Below are positions 36,303 to 47,900 of a stretch of DNA of 64,000 bases, one piece after another. The position numbers and the translations under genes are program-made. Origin of the DNA: Brasenia schreberi (lineage: Eukaryota; Streptophyta; Magnoliopsida; Nymphaeales; Cabombaceae); contig JAYKKT010000059.1 in the NCBI GenBank assembly GCA_036023115.1, forward strand, positions 4,883,501 to 4,947,500, written 5' to 3'. The notes beneath the pieces were generated by a model. The model searched no databases and was not told the DNA's origin. It worked only from the letters and a program-made list of their open reading frames with translations. Every line of letters starts with the position of its first letter. Positions within the stretch are counted from its first letter, which is position 1.

Positions 36303-37732
36303 AAAACATAACCAAAATAAAGGGAAACGATATATACAACCGGAGAGAACTTCTAGCAGATAGCGAGCACCTAATGACTAGCCGTTAGATCTCTCTAATG
36401 CCTAGACTATGGCTAGTAAGACCGCTCCAGAAAACAGACTATACACAAAAAAGTAAACTGAAAAATAACCTAACGTTATCCTAATACTAACCCAAACCTA
36501 GCATATAATTACATCTGAACTGCATACATTTTTTATTCTAGCATCTATGAGTCCAGCAGAAGGGTTTTCCCGCAACAAGCCAACGGATCATGCTGCATAA
36601 CATTTTGCTTGTCATCATTTTGGAATGGTGGGTAAAGAGGTATGGTCACATCTACTTATTCCACTACCATTTTCAACAAGATTGCTATCCTATCAATCTA
36701 CAATAAATCCTCAAAGTATCTGTTAGCCACCCTATGTTAATCCTCTTTTGTAACCATCCAGGAAGCAATGGATCATTCTATATGGAGAAAGGCCACCGTG
36801 AATGAAATGAAGGCACCAGATTCCTTTGAGGGGTAGGTTTTCATTCCTGGCCTGGCTGGCACATTCATTGCACAGTGCTCCGCCTCTCCGATTGTTTGGC
36901 TGGCTGCAAAAGGGTTCTTTCCTTTCTCCCTGTAAGCAAGAGGAGATGAGATCACCACCTCTCGGTAATGGATTTCCATTAATTCTTCCTTACATACTGA
37001 AGAAGATTCAAGAAAGGGCAAACACTTATGTGGTAATCAATTGAACACAGGCAGCCATATACTCTGGAGGGTTCATATAAGGCTTTCCAAAATGAATGTA
37101 GCTAGGCCATAACATAACTTATGACAAAATGATGACTGTATCGATGTAGTTTGGTGGCTAAATTTGTTCAATGTCCTATAAGTTGCACGTCAATAACGCC
37201 TTTGCATGAAATCTTGATGAAGCAGTGTTGCTAAATCAGAGTTAAAGGACGAAGGTGAAGCATTTGGACTTACACAAGTCATGTGGAAATTTCTTTTTAT
37301 TATTCTTTTGTTTATCTTTCTGCATGTCTTGAATAGGTTTTCTCCGTAAGACCTGTTACTTTATTGCTTTCGTTTTATAAAAACCTTATCCAGAACCTTC
37401 ATTTTTGTAATTTTCTTTCCCGCTTCTTCCTCTTCCCCTTTTGCCTTCTTATTTTTGCTTCTACCTACATACATGCGCCCACGCAAATACCATTGCTACA
37501 AAAGAATCAAGAGCATACAACTGTCACAATGCTGGAAAAGGCAATAGTATTACGTTGATACCATTCTATATTCCCAAGTAATGGAAACCCACAAGGTTAC
37601 ACTGATAATAAATGATGTGTTTTACTTTCATGAAACAAACAATGTGACCAATAATAATATATATTGGATCATAAACCAGATATAATGCCGAAGAAATAAA
37701 TGTAGACCATGTCTTAGAAGAATTATGTTGAT
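36303..37732. other. Gene-free stretch
   Basis: No gene recognised. Bases 36770-37020 are less AT-rich and open on both strands, but neither translation is recognisable. The downstream exons expected for the PYROXD2-like gene were not found here. Confidence 0.4.
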
Positions 37733-38445
37733 CTCAAACCAATTATTGAGAACCCTGGAAGCTGGGGAAACTAAAAGATTCACGAAATCCCTGTCAAATA
37801 CCAAACATATGAGTGAGAAAACATTACTGGTATATAGTATAGAGACAGTTATTTGCAACAATAACAAGAAAATATCTTGTGATGCGAAGAACAGAATTAT
37901 TTACTTAAGACATCAAATAAGACCATGAAAAGCTAACTGTCTAACAGCCACCAGAGTATTAGCTCATGGGTAGGGCTCTCTGACGCCCACTTGCAGATGG
38001 CGAGTTCGATCCCCGAGGCATGAATGCTTGTGTGTGAGTCTGTTAGGCTTTGGCCTCCCATTGTAACAAAAAAGGCTAACTGTCTAAGTACATGAAACTT
38101 ACAAAGCATCTTTGTGGCCCAATGCGAAAGCCTTCTGAAGAAAATGACACCAGAATAACGACCTCTCAAACTTATCAACCATATGACGAATGAAGGATGG
38201 GAGATCATGTCTCATTTCAGGAGGAGCAGAATCTAAAAGATAGTCGAGAAATCTACAGAACTTCTGAAGTTGTTTCTCGTATCTCGGATAAGCAACGGCA
38301 TCACGCGTCGAGAATTTCGAGATTTCGTCGTAATTTAGTGCTTCATCAGGCCCCAGTAGAAGATACCGCCCATCCAAGCAAGGAGTAAACGACGACGGAT
38401 TCCTTTTCAGCAACTTGAGGCCGTGTCTCCGCAGCTCCAACTCCA
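37733..38445 (-). pseudogene. PYROXD2-like FAD/NAD(P) oxidoreductase, two-exon fragment
   Basis: Fragment of the pyridine nucleotide-disulfide oxidoreductase family related to animal PYROXD2. Exon A (38445-38103) encodes ELELRRHGLKLLKRNPSSFT, CLDGRYLLLGPDEALNYDEI and YPRYEKQLQKFCRFLDYLL, ending FALGHKDAL before GTAAGT. Exon B (from 37790, after an AG acceptor) continues in phase as DFVNLLVSPASRVLNNWFE. Similarity is lost near 37733. The N-terminal Rossmann nucleotide-binding region and most of the C-terminal part of the ~570-aa enzyme are absent. A tRNA-type SINE sits in the intron. Exon A has no stops, so the truncation may be recent. Partial duplication or deletion derivative. Confidence 0.75.
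37945..38070 (+). mobile_element. tRNA-derived SINE, copy B
   Basis: TTAGCTCATGGGTAG (A-box-like) and GAGTTCGATCCCC (B-box) with tRNA-like spacing, then TCTGTTAGGCTTTGGCCTCC. Related to 31474-31590. Lies in the intron of the PYROXD2-like fragment. Confidence 0.65.
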
Positions 38446-39227
38446 CTCATGCCAAAGAAAAATAATCGATAGATATTAGTGGACATGCCAAAAATGGGTA
38501 TGATCCAGTTTTCTTTTATATATATTTGGTCGGACTCGACGAACCATGTTTTAGAGTGGTTAAATAAGATGGTCTTCTAGACTAGATTCACCAAGATTGG
38601 GTCATATGGGATTTGGATTCGGGTTAATGGATTTTTAGGAGACGCTAAAAGAAAAGACTCTAATTTGTGGGAAGGAAACAATAAGTATCGTATGCAGGTC
38701 AAAAAAGTCCATGTCTGAATCTGAAAAATAGAGCAAAAGATAGTTCGAATTCACCAGTTTCTCATGCAACCTACAATGCACGATACGACACAACTTCAAC
38801 ACGAAATTGGCTGCCCTGAAGTAGTCATATTTCCCGGGTAACAAGAAAGAAACAAGCCCAATTCCCACCCAAACATACACATCGTGTTGTGTACGGTTGA
38901 TCTCCACGAGGTAGGAAGATGGAATGCAGGATGGGCCAGTGGGGGGAGCTGTTTTGGGCTCAAAGCCTCTCTCTCCTCTGCCTTGCAGGTGGTGCATCGA
39001 CGGTCACACTAACACGGTGCATCAACGGTCATATTAACAAGCTTTTTGATCAATTATTACTGTAAAGGTGAATTAACCCATGGAAATAGTATGTTTTCTT
39101 TAGTTTTATGACATTATCAATTATATGCAATAATGTACATAAATTATGCTTTTAACAGTGTTGTCACCTATGATTTACAAAAATTACCAATGTCCCCTAC
39201 TCGCACCTAAATCCCAAAAAAAACATA
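38446..39227. other. Gene-free stretch
   Basis: A 120-codon minus-strand frame (38635-38997) is open but has no recognisable domain and does not continue the PYROXD2-like reading. Treated as non-coding. Confidence 0.35.
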
Positions 39228-39520
39228 CAAGTACGAACCCTTTTCTCATATTAAATGGGTCGGATATATGGATTCTTTGTTTTCACATATCATGCTAACA
39301 GTTAACTCAATATAAACTAAATTATTATTTATTATTTCTTTCTAACACTTTTGTGATCATTCTCTTCCTCTTTACCATTTTCACAATGTAGTTTTCATAT
39401 CTTTTGACGAGAATAGACCACAATAAATTATTCTCTTCTATCTATCTAAATCATCTTAAACAATTTTTCCTCATTTTATTCTCTATTGGTGCTACTCTCA
39501 ATTTGTTTCTAATAATCTCA
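39228..39520 (-). mobile_element. RTE LINE 3' fragment
   Basis: CCCTTTTCTCATATTAAATG then about 270 bp collinear with the reverse-strand LINE 3' end, up to GCTACTCTCAATTTGTTTC. The CAA tail is missing. Confidence 0.8.
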
Positions 39521-41614
39521 TATGACACAAAAAATATACTGCATTAATCAGAGTCACTTCCAAGAAAAGTCACTTAAGTAAGAATATATAAATACATATA
39601 TACCCTGATACCCTCAGTAAAATAAGAATGTTTAAAATTGGTTTGAATGGAGTTTGTACGTAAATAATTTGCATTCTCTCTCTATAGCCTTGCATTCTCT
39701 CTCTCTCTCTATAGCCCGATAGCCTTTTTTTAAAGGAAAGAGTTGCTAAGACAAGCTAAGATAGGTAACGTGAAACTCTTGTTTGTAAATCAGACATTAT
39801 CCCACATGATCAACACAAACCTTTGCTGGTTTTCGTATAAACAGTAGGATGGCTCTCTTTAATCTACCCTCCTTAAGGTTAACCACACTGCCCCATCGAC
39901 GCCATCATATTTGATCAAAACCTCAATCTTAAGGTTCGTCATGTGGCTCCATTGGCACCAGCAGATCCGATCACTCGCAAGATGGTGAAATCAAAAGAGC
40001 CTCACAACAGGGCGTCACGAGTTTCTTCCATTATTGAGTTCAAATTTCTTAATTTTAGACTTGGTAAAATCTGATATTGCCCGACCTTTACATGAAGTAC
40101 GTAGAGCCCATCAACATCGACGGATTCTTCCACAACTCGTGGGATGATAAGACGGAAGAACCTCACAACAGGTCTCTTAAATCTCTTCCATCTTTTAATT
40201 TTGTTTTGGGTTCTGACCGCTAACAGACTTTACCGTGAATGGTATATGGGTTTTCCTGATGAACCGGCGATCGTCTCCCAGAGCACGTAAACACAGAATT
40301 AAGATTATCGAAAGGACTTTCAACTGCGATACATGGAAAATTAAGATAAGAAAAGGACCTTCAGGTGCACAACTCAAGTGCCATCCTGCCATTTACCTGC
40401 TCAGCTTCTAAGGCTGGGAATATCAGACATGACACGAGAACCCAATGCGAAAATGATATTCGTATCCACTCAAAGCAACATGTAAAAAAATACAGGTTCT
40501 ATCTAGGTTGATATGCTTTTGACATGTACATGAATATGACATGACACAAACAAGATAGATGAGCTGATCACTAGTGCATCCAGGTCCAGTTTCCATCTGA
40601 CTGATTGGGTGCAGCTTTAACCCTAAAAGGAAATTGCATAAAAAAATAAAACTTTGACATAATTCCTGACTAGAAATAAAATTTTCCAACGAAAATGGCA
40701 TGCTAATGGTTATGTTCAACTTCAAAGAGCAGCTCGAGTTCAGCTCATATAACTCGGCTCATTCTCGGTTCACGTTCATACGAGCTAACAAGCTGAAGAG
40801 GACCAACAAATTTGAGTTGATGGAGGAGCCATGAAAAGACCCTGCTCCTCTTCTGCTCGTTTACCAGCAGTAAATCCACCTGATCAAAGTCTTTTCCATA
40901 AAGTAGCACTTATGACTCGAACTAAAAGCTTCACCCACTGAGAGTGACGAAACATTATGGAAGGATAGAAGCCTAGATTATAAACCAGCAGTAAACGCGC
41001 ACAAAAAATATCACAAGATCCAATCTAAGTATATGCAAGCTTCTCAAGTTTCCAAGGCACCATAGAACACCGAAAGGCAAGAGAACAGAACCACTGTCGT
41101 AGAAATAAAATAAACTTAGCAGTGAAGTAGAATCCAGTAGTATAAATAAAAGAACAAAGTCATTAGTTCACAGATAACCTGATCAGTTCACATCGAAAGA
41201 TGTTGAACACAAGTCCCTCTCAGTGCAAGCTTGGCCGATAGCACCAGCATTTGGAATGACCCAGCACTCACACAGGCAAAAGAGGGTGTAAAGCATGCAA
41301 AATCTATCATGGCAGCAAAAACAGTTACAGGATACAAAGACAAGCATGCAGGTGGGCCCTGGAAATACCGCACGCACACCAATCAGGAATATGGGAAAAC
41401 GAACCTTTCAATCTGCCTCCAAGTCTTCATTTCACTTGCATCTCATCAAAAATCAGAAGACAGGTTATAATATCGCCTGAGCACTTGGCCTTCAATCCAC
41501 ACTCATTTTCATCAAAAGCCTTGATGATACACTAACTAGCAAAATTACCTCTTCTCACTAAGTCAGTCTGCCTAACAACTAGTAATGGTTCAGCTTTCCA
41601 AGACTTCAGCTTAC
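39521..41614. other. Gene-free stretch; 3' side of the RBP45-like fragment
   Basis: CTCTCT repeats at 39675-39712. The last small exon and 3' UTR of the RBP45-like gene should lie in the right-hand part (41000-41614), but I could not place them. Two blocks with CTCACAACAGG near 40003 and 40160 suggest a local duplication. Confidence 0.35.
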
Positions 41615-43063
41615 CTGCTGTCTGTTTCCATAAACAGGGTATGCTCCATAAGCTGTGGCATACATAGCTGGATCTTGAGGTGCCACAGCATAACCATAAC
41701 CATCATAAACTTGTGCCCCATAATAAGAACCACCCCACTGATTTCCTTGATCGGCTCGAGGCTGTTTTTCAAGAATAAAAAATGAAGCAACAACAATTCA
41801 AACATCAAGATGGATTCATAAATAAACAAAAACAGCAAAAGCAACCACTTGAGGCCTGGAGTTATTTGGGAGGTAAACCATGGTCGCTTCTTCGATGATT
41901 CAGTAAAATGAAACAAAGCCAGCAACGGTGGGAGAACTACATCAGGCTATAACTGAGACCCCAAAGACTCGAAACATGAATAAGTACCAAAACAACCACA
42001 AAATGAGGTGTGGATAACTTACAAGCTTATTTGCAGGACTATGACCCCAAGACAGTCGAACCATTTGCTTTCCAAGCACAGTACCATTTAACTTTGACAA
42101 TGCTTCCTCAGCACTCACCCTGAACAAATTGTGACGACATTCATACCATATAAATGAGATTTATAGCACACATTCAACTCAAAGGTATGGATTAAAGACA
42201 TACCGGTTTATAAATTGCACAAAACCACACCCTTTGCCAGCTGGAATTTTAACAGATGCAATATCTCCATAAAGAGAAAATGCTTGCCTCAGATCCTCAT
42301 CACTGGCATTTGGATCAAGTCCCCCCACAAATATCTACAACAGAACTGTTACCGTAAGGACCATCTCAACTGATTGAATTTCGAAAGAGGATATCAATGT
42401 TTAAAACTTACTGTTGTGTTAATTGAATCACCATCAGACTGAAATCCCTGCCCTGAAGAAAAAATGCAAAAAGAATTCACCAAACATGTAAGATTTACTA
42501 CTCAAATCTAGAAAATTCTTTCGGAGGTTAGTCTTCAAGTATATAAGAGATGAAATTCATTTGCGAAACATAAAAGGCCTAACAGATGTTATTGGACAAA
42601 TGCAGGAACCTGATGCACCTCTAATCATCTGGAAGAGTGGTTTAAGCAGGAGTTCTTTATAATAGCTCCTTAACAAAAGAAAGTACCATGTCAGGAGTTA
42701 TTTATCGGGAAACTGATTTTATATTTAAACTCAAGAGCTTGTGCGCAGCTTCTAAGCATGAACATCAAATGTACGCCCCTGCCCTAACAGAAATTCATTT
42801 AAACAATGACAAAGAACACCAATCCTCCAAAGTATCATTGACATTTAATATTAGGTGGTACATATAACATCTAGACGTTAGGCAATCATGGAATCATTGG
42901 GCAACAAAAAGCAACAAGCATACCATCAGATCTCTATCAAAACTCTTGCTAACTTTATTCCACGTAAGGTGTTCCCCATCAACCTTAAGCAAAGTTCCTT
43001 CAGATTAATGGTCCTTGATGCATTATGGATATAGTTTAAATAGTCCAACCACTTTTAATTGAT

Positions 43064-43116
43064 AAACAACAACAACTGAGCCTTTTCCCATACTAGATGG
43101 GATCGGCTACATGAAG
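43064..43116 (-). mobile_element. RTE LINE tail (53 bp)
   Basis: AACAACAACAACTGAGCC then CATACTAGATGGGATCGG: the extreme 3' end of the family on the minus strand, about 60 bp from the copia insertion. Confidence 0.8.
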
Positions 43117-43172
43117 AGGAGACAAACATCTGGCTCCATGCACTCATTGTTTCCAACTTACAAAGGTACACC

Positions 43173-43177
43173 CATTC
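43173..43177. repeat. Copia target-site duplication (left)
   Basis: CATTC immediately before the left LTR; identical to 47333-47337. Confidence 0.9.
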
Positions 43178-43524
43178 TGATAAATTTAATCAATCTATGA
43201 TGCAAAATAATCATGAAATGAAAGAGGCTGAAACGGGAATCGGCCCACTATTGGTTGCCGCCCTCTCCTTTATTTTCTTTTGCTTAGAAAACCTAATTAC
43301 AACTAGGGCTGTGTTATATAACTTGAAGGACCGAAATACCCCTTTGCTAGACTCACTAATTACTAACTAAGTACGGTACCCAAATTGGATCTATATCTAA
43401 TCCAATTTGGTCCCACACGATTAGACTGACTCATTTATTAATTAAACTAGTCGACCCACTAATCTAAGGACAATGACCAGCATACACAGATGATAGATAT
43501 ACATATTGATTCATTCCTTCAACA
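43178..43524 (-). repeat. Copia 3' LTR
   Basis: Begins TGATAAATTTAATCAATC and ends TTCAACA; aligns throughout with 46962-47332. Confidence 0.93.
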
Positions 43525-43541
43525 CACTCCCTCAAGTTGGG
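43525..43541 (-). promoter_or_regulatory. Copia polypurine tract
   Basis: Minus strand CCAACTTGAGGGAGTG directly before the 3' LTR; primer for plus-strand DNA synthesis by family analogy. Confidence 0.7.
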
Positions 43542-43912
43542 TCTTGAAGGCTTGAAATACCCAACTTGCTGAGAATCTTCTTTAGGTTGCATGTGGACAC
43601 GGGCTTGGTAAGAATATATGCTAGTTGAGCTTTTGATCGAACATGTATAATGTTGAAAATTCCTTGTGCAACTTTTTCTCTAATAAAATGATAATCAATT
43701 TCTGTATGCTTGCTTCTCTCATGAAAAACTGGATTTGATGCTATCTGTCATGCTGCCTTACTATATATAAGAAAATTGATTGGAACCACTCTTTTTAAAC
43801 CAATTTCTTTCAATAAGGATAAAATCCATATTCCTTCACACATGCCAAGAGCAATTGCCTGATACTCTACTTCTGCACTAGATCGAGCAACTACAGTTTG
43901 TTTCTTGCTCTG

Positions 43913-44930
43913 CTAGGATACCACATTTCCTCCTAGATATACAATATAACCTGAGGTAAACTTCATATCACTCTTAGAACCAACCCAATTAGCATCAGAA
44001 TAGATCTCTAATTCCATGGACGAATGAGGAGTATACCATAGACCATAAGAAATAGTTGATTTCAAGTATCTGATAATATGAAATACCATGCTAATATGAT
44101 GTTTAGAAGGAGAATGCATCCACCTACTAACATAACTGACTACAAAGCTGATATCCGGTAGAGTGATAGTGAGATAAATAAGTTTGCCTACTAATCTCTG
44201 ATATCTTCCAATATCTTCATATGGTTCTGATTTGGTTTCTGTCTTCTTTGGCAAGCTCGATAGGAGTAGAACATATTCTATAATCTTCCATTTTTGTTTC
44301 TTTCAATAGATCAAGAACATACTTTCTTTGACTTAGGAATAACCTATTTTCACTTTGTATAACTTCGATTCCTAAAAAATAGTGGAGCTTACCCAAATCT
44401 TTTAAGTCAAAGAGAGCATGTAATTCCCTTTTTAACTTAACAATACATTCATCATCATCTCCAGTGATAATAATATCATTTACATACACAAGTAATATAA
44501 CAATTCTTTCCTTTTTGTGGATAAATAAGGTATGGTCACTGATACACTGTTTGAATCCCAAACTGATAATACCATCACTGAATTTTTGAAACCAAGCTCT
44601 GGGTGATTGTTTTAGTCCATATATAGACTTTCTTAATTTGCACACCGTATTGTCATTCTGCTCTTGATAATACTCAGAAGGTAAATCCATGTAAATTTCT
44701 TTTGTGAGGTTTCCTGAAGAAAGGCATTTTTGACATCTAATTACCATAAATTCCAACAATGATTAACTGCAACACTGAGAATGATTCTGATCGTATTCAT
44801 CTTTGCCACTAGTGCAAAAGTTTTAGTATAATCAATACCATAAGATTGACTGTAGCCCTTAGCTACTAGTCTTGCTTTGTATCTGTCTATGTTTCCATCT
44901 GCCATAAGATACACCCAGATGAATCAAAGA
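43913..44930 (-). pseudogene. Copia reverse transcriptase and RNase H region
   Basis: Minus strand: [11 protein letters not shown] (near 44880), TKEIYMDLPSEYYQEQ, KLRKSIYGLKQSPRAW, LLVYVNDIIITGDD (44450-44500), LHYFLGIEV, RKYVLDLLKETKM, then RNase H pieces RYQRLVGKLIYLTITLPDIS, SMELEIYSDANWVGSKSDMK. A frameshift separates RT from RNase H near 44230. The catalytic YVDD is YVND (Asn codon at 44478-44480). Non-functional. Confidence 0.9.
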
Positions 44931-44943
44931 TCATTTTACATTT

Positions 44944-45612
44944 AAAGTCTTAGACAATAGCAAATACTGATAATAAATTAACTAAAATATTCGGGACATG
45001 TAAAACATTCTGCAATACTCCAAGCGGAGTAGTAATACTTCCTTTCCCAATAATGGGTGTATAGGATCCATCGGCCAATCTAATGTTCATTTTACCTGGA
45101 GTCAACTGGTAATTATCAAAGAACTCTCTTTTACCCACCATATGATCGATAGCTCCAAAGTCAATTACCCATATTCTGAGATGTGAAGTGTTTACATTAC
45201 CATGGGTAATAAATGAGAAGGGGTACGCCATAGTTGCTTGAGATGTGGAGGTAGAAGTAGAAGTGAAAGTAGAAGTAGAATCATTCAGTCGAGCCTTTAA
45301 CATCTCAATCTCCTTTTTCATATCTGTCAGTAAATCTACACTGCCCTCTGTAGTTTATTTTCCACTCTGATCACTGCTAAAGTAAGCTCGGTTAGGCCTA
45401 TGTTGATAATATGAAGGTTTACCTACAAGCTCCCAGCATGACTCCTTCGTGTGTCTCGATTTTCCACAATATGTACAAGTTAGTTTATCTCTTTCTTCAG
45501 AGGTAACTGATGACCTGCCTCTGCCACGACCATAGCTTCCTCTACCACGAGAATATGATGAGGTAGAAGAATTCCTCCCTACAAATGATGTTGTTTTTGA
45601 ATTGAGCTTCAT
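44944..45612 (-). pseudogene. Copia gag C-terminus, protease and pre-integrase region
   Basis: Zinc knuckle CTYCGKSRHTKESC near 45440-45480 after a Ser/Gly/Arg-rich stretch, then protease WVIDFGAIDHMV (catalytic DSGA changed to DFGA; Phe codon at 45157-45159), and NVLHVPNILVNLLSV of the pre-integrase domain. Two frames separated by a stop near 45355. Confidence 0.85.
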
Positions 45613-46942
45613 TTATTTTTCCAGACGTTTCCTGTCCTCTTCTCTGAGCATAAGAGAATATATTGTACTAAGAGATGGAAGTTCCTTTCTGTTGAGTATA
45701 TTACTTTTAACAACCTCATTTTCTAGAGAAATACTTCACAAAAGATCAAAAAGTTTTCATTCTTCAAACTCTTTATTTCGTTAATGAGTACACAGTTGAT
45801 ATTTAGTTTTGGAATAAAGTTGCAGTTTTTTCCATAAGCCTCGGAGTTCGGTATAATACTTACTAACTGATCGTCCACCTTATCTACATTTTCTGATTTT
45901 TTCGATGAGATCATATTTCTTGGCTATATTCTTTCTTTGAGCATATGCATCTTGAGCAGCCAACCAAATATCTTTGGGAGTTTCTAGAAACATGAATGTA
46001 CTTTCAATAGAAGGTATCATTTATTGTAGGAGTCAAGCATTGACAAGTGCATTTTTCCTATGCCATTTTGCATAAAGTGAATCTGTTGGTGGTGGCTGAG
46101 AAATATCTCCCGTAAGGTAATCCCAACGCCCCTTGGCCATTATAGCAAGTTTAATGGATCTGGACCATTATAAATAATTCTTTTCATCCAACTTAGTATT
46201 GGTGATTTGGAAGACTTCTCCTTTGTCTCCAGTAATATTGTCACTTTCTTCTATAATCTTGTTTCTATCCATCATTATTATAGATTATTGATAATTCCTC
46301 CACTCTTTTTTTTTTAAGATATGCAGGTACACCACAACAAAAAAGTTTTTGGATCACACGTGAATGGAGATGGATGTGTAATCAGCCACTACTGTACTTC
46401 AGCCTTCACCTTTGATATAAAACAAGAAGAACCGATTCCAGGAACTTGTAATATTTTTCAATCAGCCACTAATGTACCAGGCCAATTCCAGGTGGTATTT
46501 TTCTTTAACTATGATCATAAACGATAACTGAAAGTATCTCCGATACTGTCCAACACAACAGGCAGTTGTGATCCTTTTTTAGAGAGATAGATGAGATCCT
46601 TTTCTTCAAGAAATACTTCTATGCATTAGTAGGATTTCTTGTGGGTGACTTGATTCTAGTGCCTGCGTGTTTTTGTTGGAATGACTATATACCGCCTGTA
46701 TCACTCAAGGATTGATAGCTATGAGTTGTTTACCTTCAAGTATTGGGTCCGCACACATTGAAAGATGATCATGTTTGCTTGGATACAAGTTAGGAATTCA
46801 GCCTTGGGCCAGGGATCTATCGTTCCTTGCTTTTCTTCAATATTCTTTCACGATTTTTGTTGTTTTGCAGGCTGCCACAACTTCTTCTTGATGGAGATCG
46901 ACTTTTCCACCAGATTGTACAATGAACTTGCGGTAATATCAA

Positions 46943-46961
46943 CCAAAAAGCTCTGATACCA
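46943..46961 (-). promoter_or_regulatory. Copia primer-binding site
   Basis: TGGTATCAGAGCTTTTTGG on the minus strand, directly following the 5' LTR; complementary to the 3' end of initiator tRNA-Met in plant copia elements. Confidence 0.9.
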
Positions 46962-47332
46962 TGATAAATTTAATCAATCTATGATGCAAAATAATCATGA
47001 AATGAAGCAATGTTGAAAGAGGCTGAAACTGAGAATCGGCCCACTATTGGCTGCCGCCCTCTCCTTCTTTATTTTTTTTTGCTTAGAAAACCTAATTATA
47101 ATTAAGGTTGTTTTATATAGGGTTTATAACTTGAAGGATCGAAATGCCCCTTTGCTAGACTCATTAATTACTAACTAAGTACGGTACCCAAATTGGATCT
47201 ATATCTGATCTAATTTGGTCCCACACGATTAGACTGACTCATTTATTAATTAAACTAGTCGACCCACTAATCTAAGAACAACGACCAGCATACATAGATG
47301 ACAGATATACATATTGATTCATTCATTCAACA
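46962..47332 (-). repeat. Copia 5' LTR
   Basis: Starts TGATAAATTTAATCAATC and ends TTCAACA; carries small insertions (e.g. GCAATGTT) absent from the other LTR. Confidence 0.93.
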
Positions 47333-47337
47333 CATTC
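47333..47337. repeat. Copia target-site duplication (right)
   Basis: CATTC directly after the right LTR; identical to 43173-43177. Confidence 0.9.
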
Positions 47338-47773
47338 CACTTGGACATTTGACTGAATAATGCACAATTGTACTGTAATCAGTAGAACAAAGCAAGAACC
47401 AACCATAAAAAACATAATGTTAGATGAATATTTTGTACCCTGACCAGCAAATAAGTTGCTATCACACCAAGCATTTGAAGCATACAACAGGAAAGGAACA
47501 GAACAAGTAAAGTAACATAACATCCATGATGTTGGAAAAAGATAAGTAATAAATTTATATGCACCATGAGAAGAATACTGTTGTTGAAAACCAAATGACT
47601 TCCTTGGAGTTGCACCGCCAACCCACATGGGCCTACTGGAACAGTATACTTCATTCATTTCAGTCATTGCCCGTAGCTTCTCATTGTCATCACCAAACCT
47701 CACAAAGCCATAACCTTTGGATCGACCTGTGTTCGCATCCATAACAACTTTTGCTCCTTTTACAGATGGCAAT

Positions 47774-47900
47774 ATAATAATCGTTTACCGGCTAAACAAT
47801 CATCATCCCAATATGTAAAAAAGTTTATCAAGACGAAACTGATCTTTAATGGAAGATAATAATCGTTTACTGGCTAAACAATCATCATCCCAATAAGTGT
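47774..47900. repeat. ~83-bp direct repeat at the RBP45 break
   Basis: AATAATCGTTTACCGGCTAA with CAATCATCATCCCAATA at 47774-47813 recurs at about 47857-47897 with T for C. The repeat starts within two bases of the point where RBP45 coding similarity stops, so it may mark the rearrangement junction. Confidence 0.8.

Larger units (their letters stand above)
43178..47332 (-). mobile_element. Ty1/copia LTR retrotransposon, integrase deleted
   Basis: A 4155-bp element on the minus strand with LTRs at both ends (TG...CA) and a perfect 5-bp TSD. Next to the 5' LTR is TGGTATCAGAGCTTTTTGG, the initiator-Met tRNA primer site typical of copia. Next to the 3' LTR is a purine-rich tract (AACTTGAGGGAGTG). 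Order: gag with a CCHC knuckle (CTYCGKSRHTKESC), protease and GAG-pre-integrase, then directly RT and RNase H. The integrase domain between about 44930 and 44950 is missing. RT and protease active sites carry point changes. Two LTR lengths (347 and 371 bp) and many small differences indicate an old insertion. Located in an RBP45-like intron. Confidence 0.93.
41615..47772 (-). pseudogene. RBP45/47-type RNA-binding protein, 5'-truncated (RRM1 missing)
   Basis: Plant poly(A)/U-rich RNA-binding proteins of this family have three RRMs and act in nuclear mRNA handling and stress granules. Minus-strand exons: 47772-47565 (second half of RRM2; PSVKGAKVVMDANTGRSKGYG), 42452-42412 (GFQSDGDSINTT), 42334-42204 (RRM3; IFVGGLDPNASDEDLRQAFS, KIPAGKGCGFVQF), 42119-42023 (VSAEEALSKLNGTVLGKQMV, RLSWGHSPANK), 41761-41615 (ADQGNQWGGSYYG, Gln/Tyr-rich tail). 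Splice sites and phases all fit and no stops interrupt the exons. Nothing encoding RRM1 or the start of RRM2 lies between 47773 and the GEM-like gene at 48720, so the gene is cut at 47772. The 5.1-kb intron after the first exon contains a copia element and a LINE tail. Coding capacity downstream is intact, so the break may be recent. Confidence 0.8.

Noticed and set aside
36773..37021. Downstream exon of the PYROXD2-like gene
   Set aside because: Open on the right strand, but the translation does not resemble the region expected after NNWFE.
38635..38997. 120-codon minus-strand frame upstream of the PYROXD2-like fragment
   Set aside because: No domain or similarity recognised, and it does not encode the expected N-terminal Rossmann fold.
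41183..41382. Cys-rich minus-strand frames downstream of the RBP45-like exons
   Set aside because: Overlapping frames with no Cys-spacing pattern of a known family; probably 3' UTR sequence.
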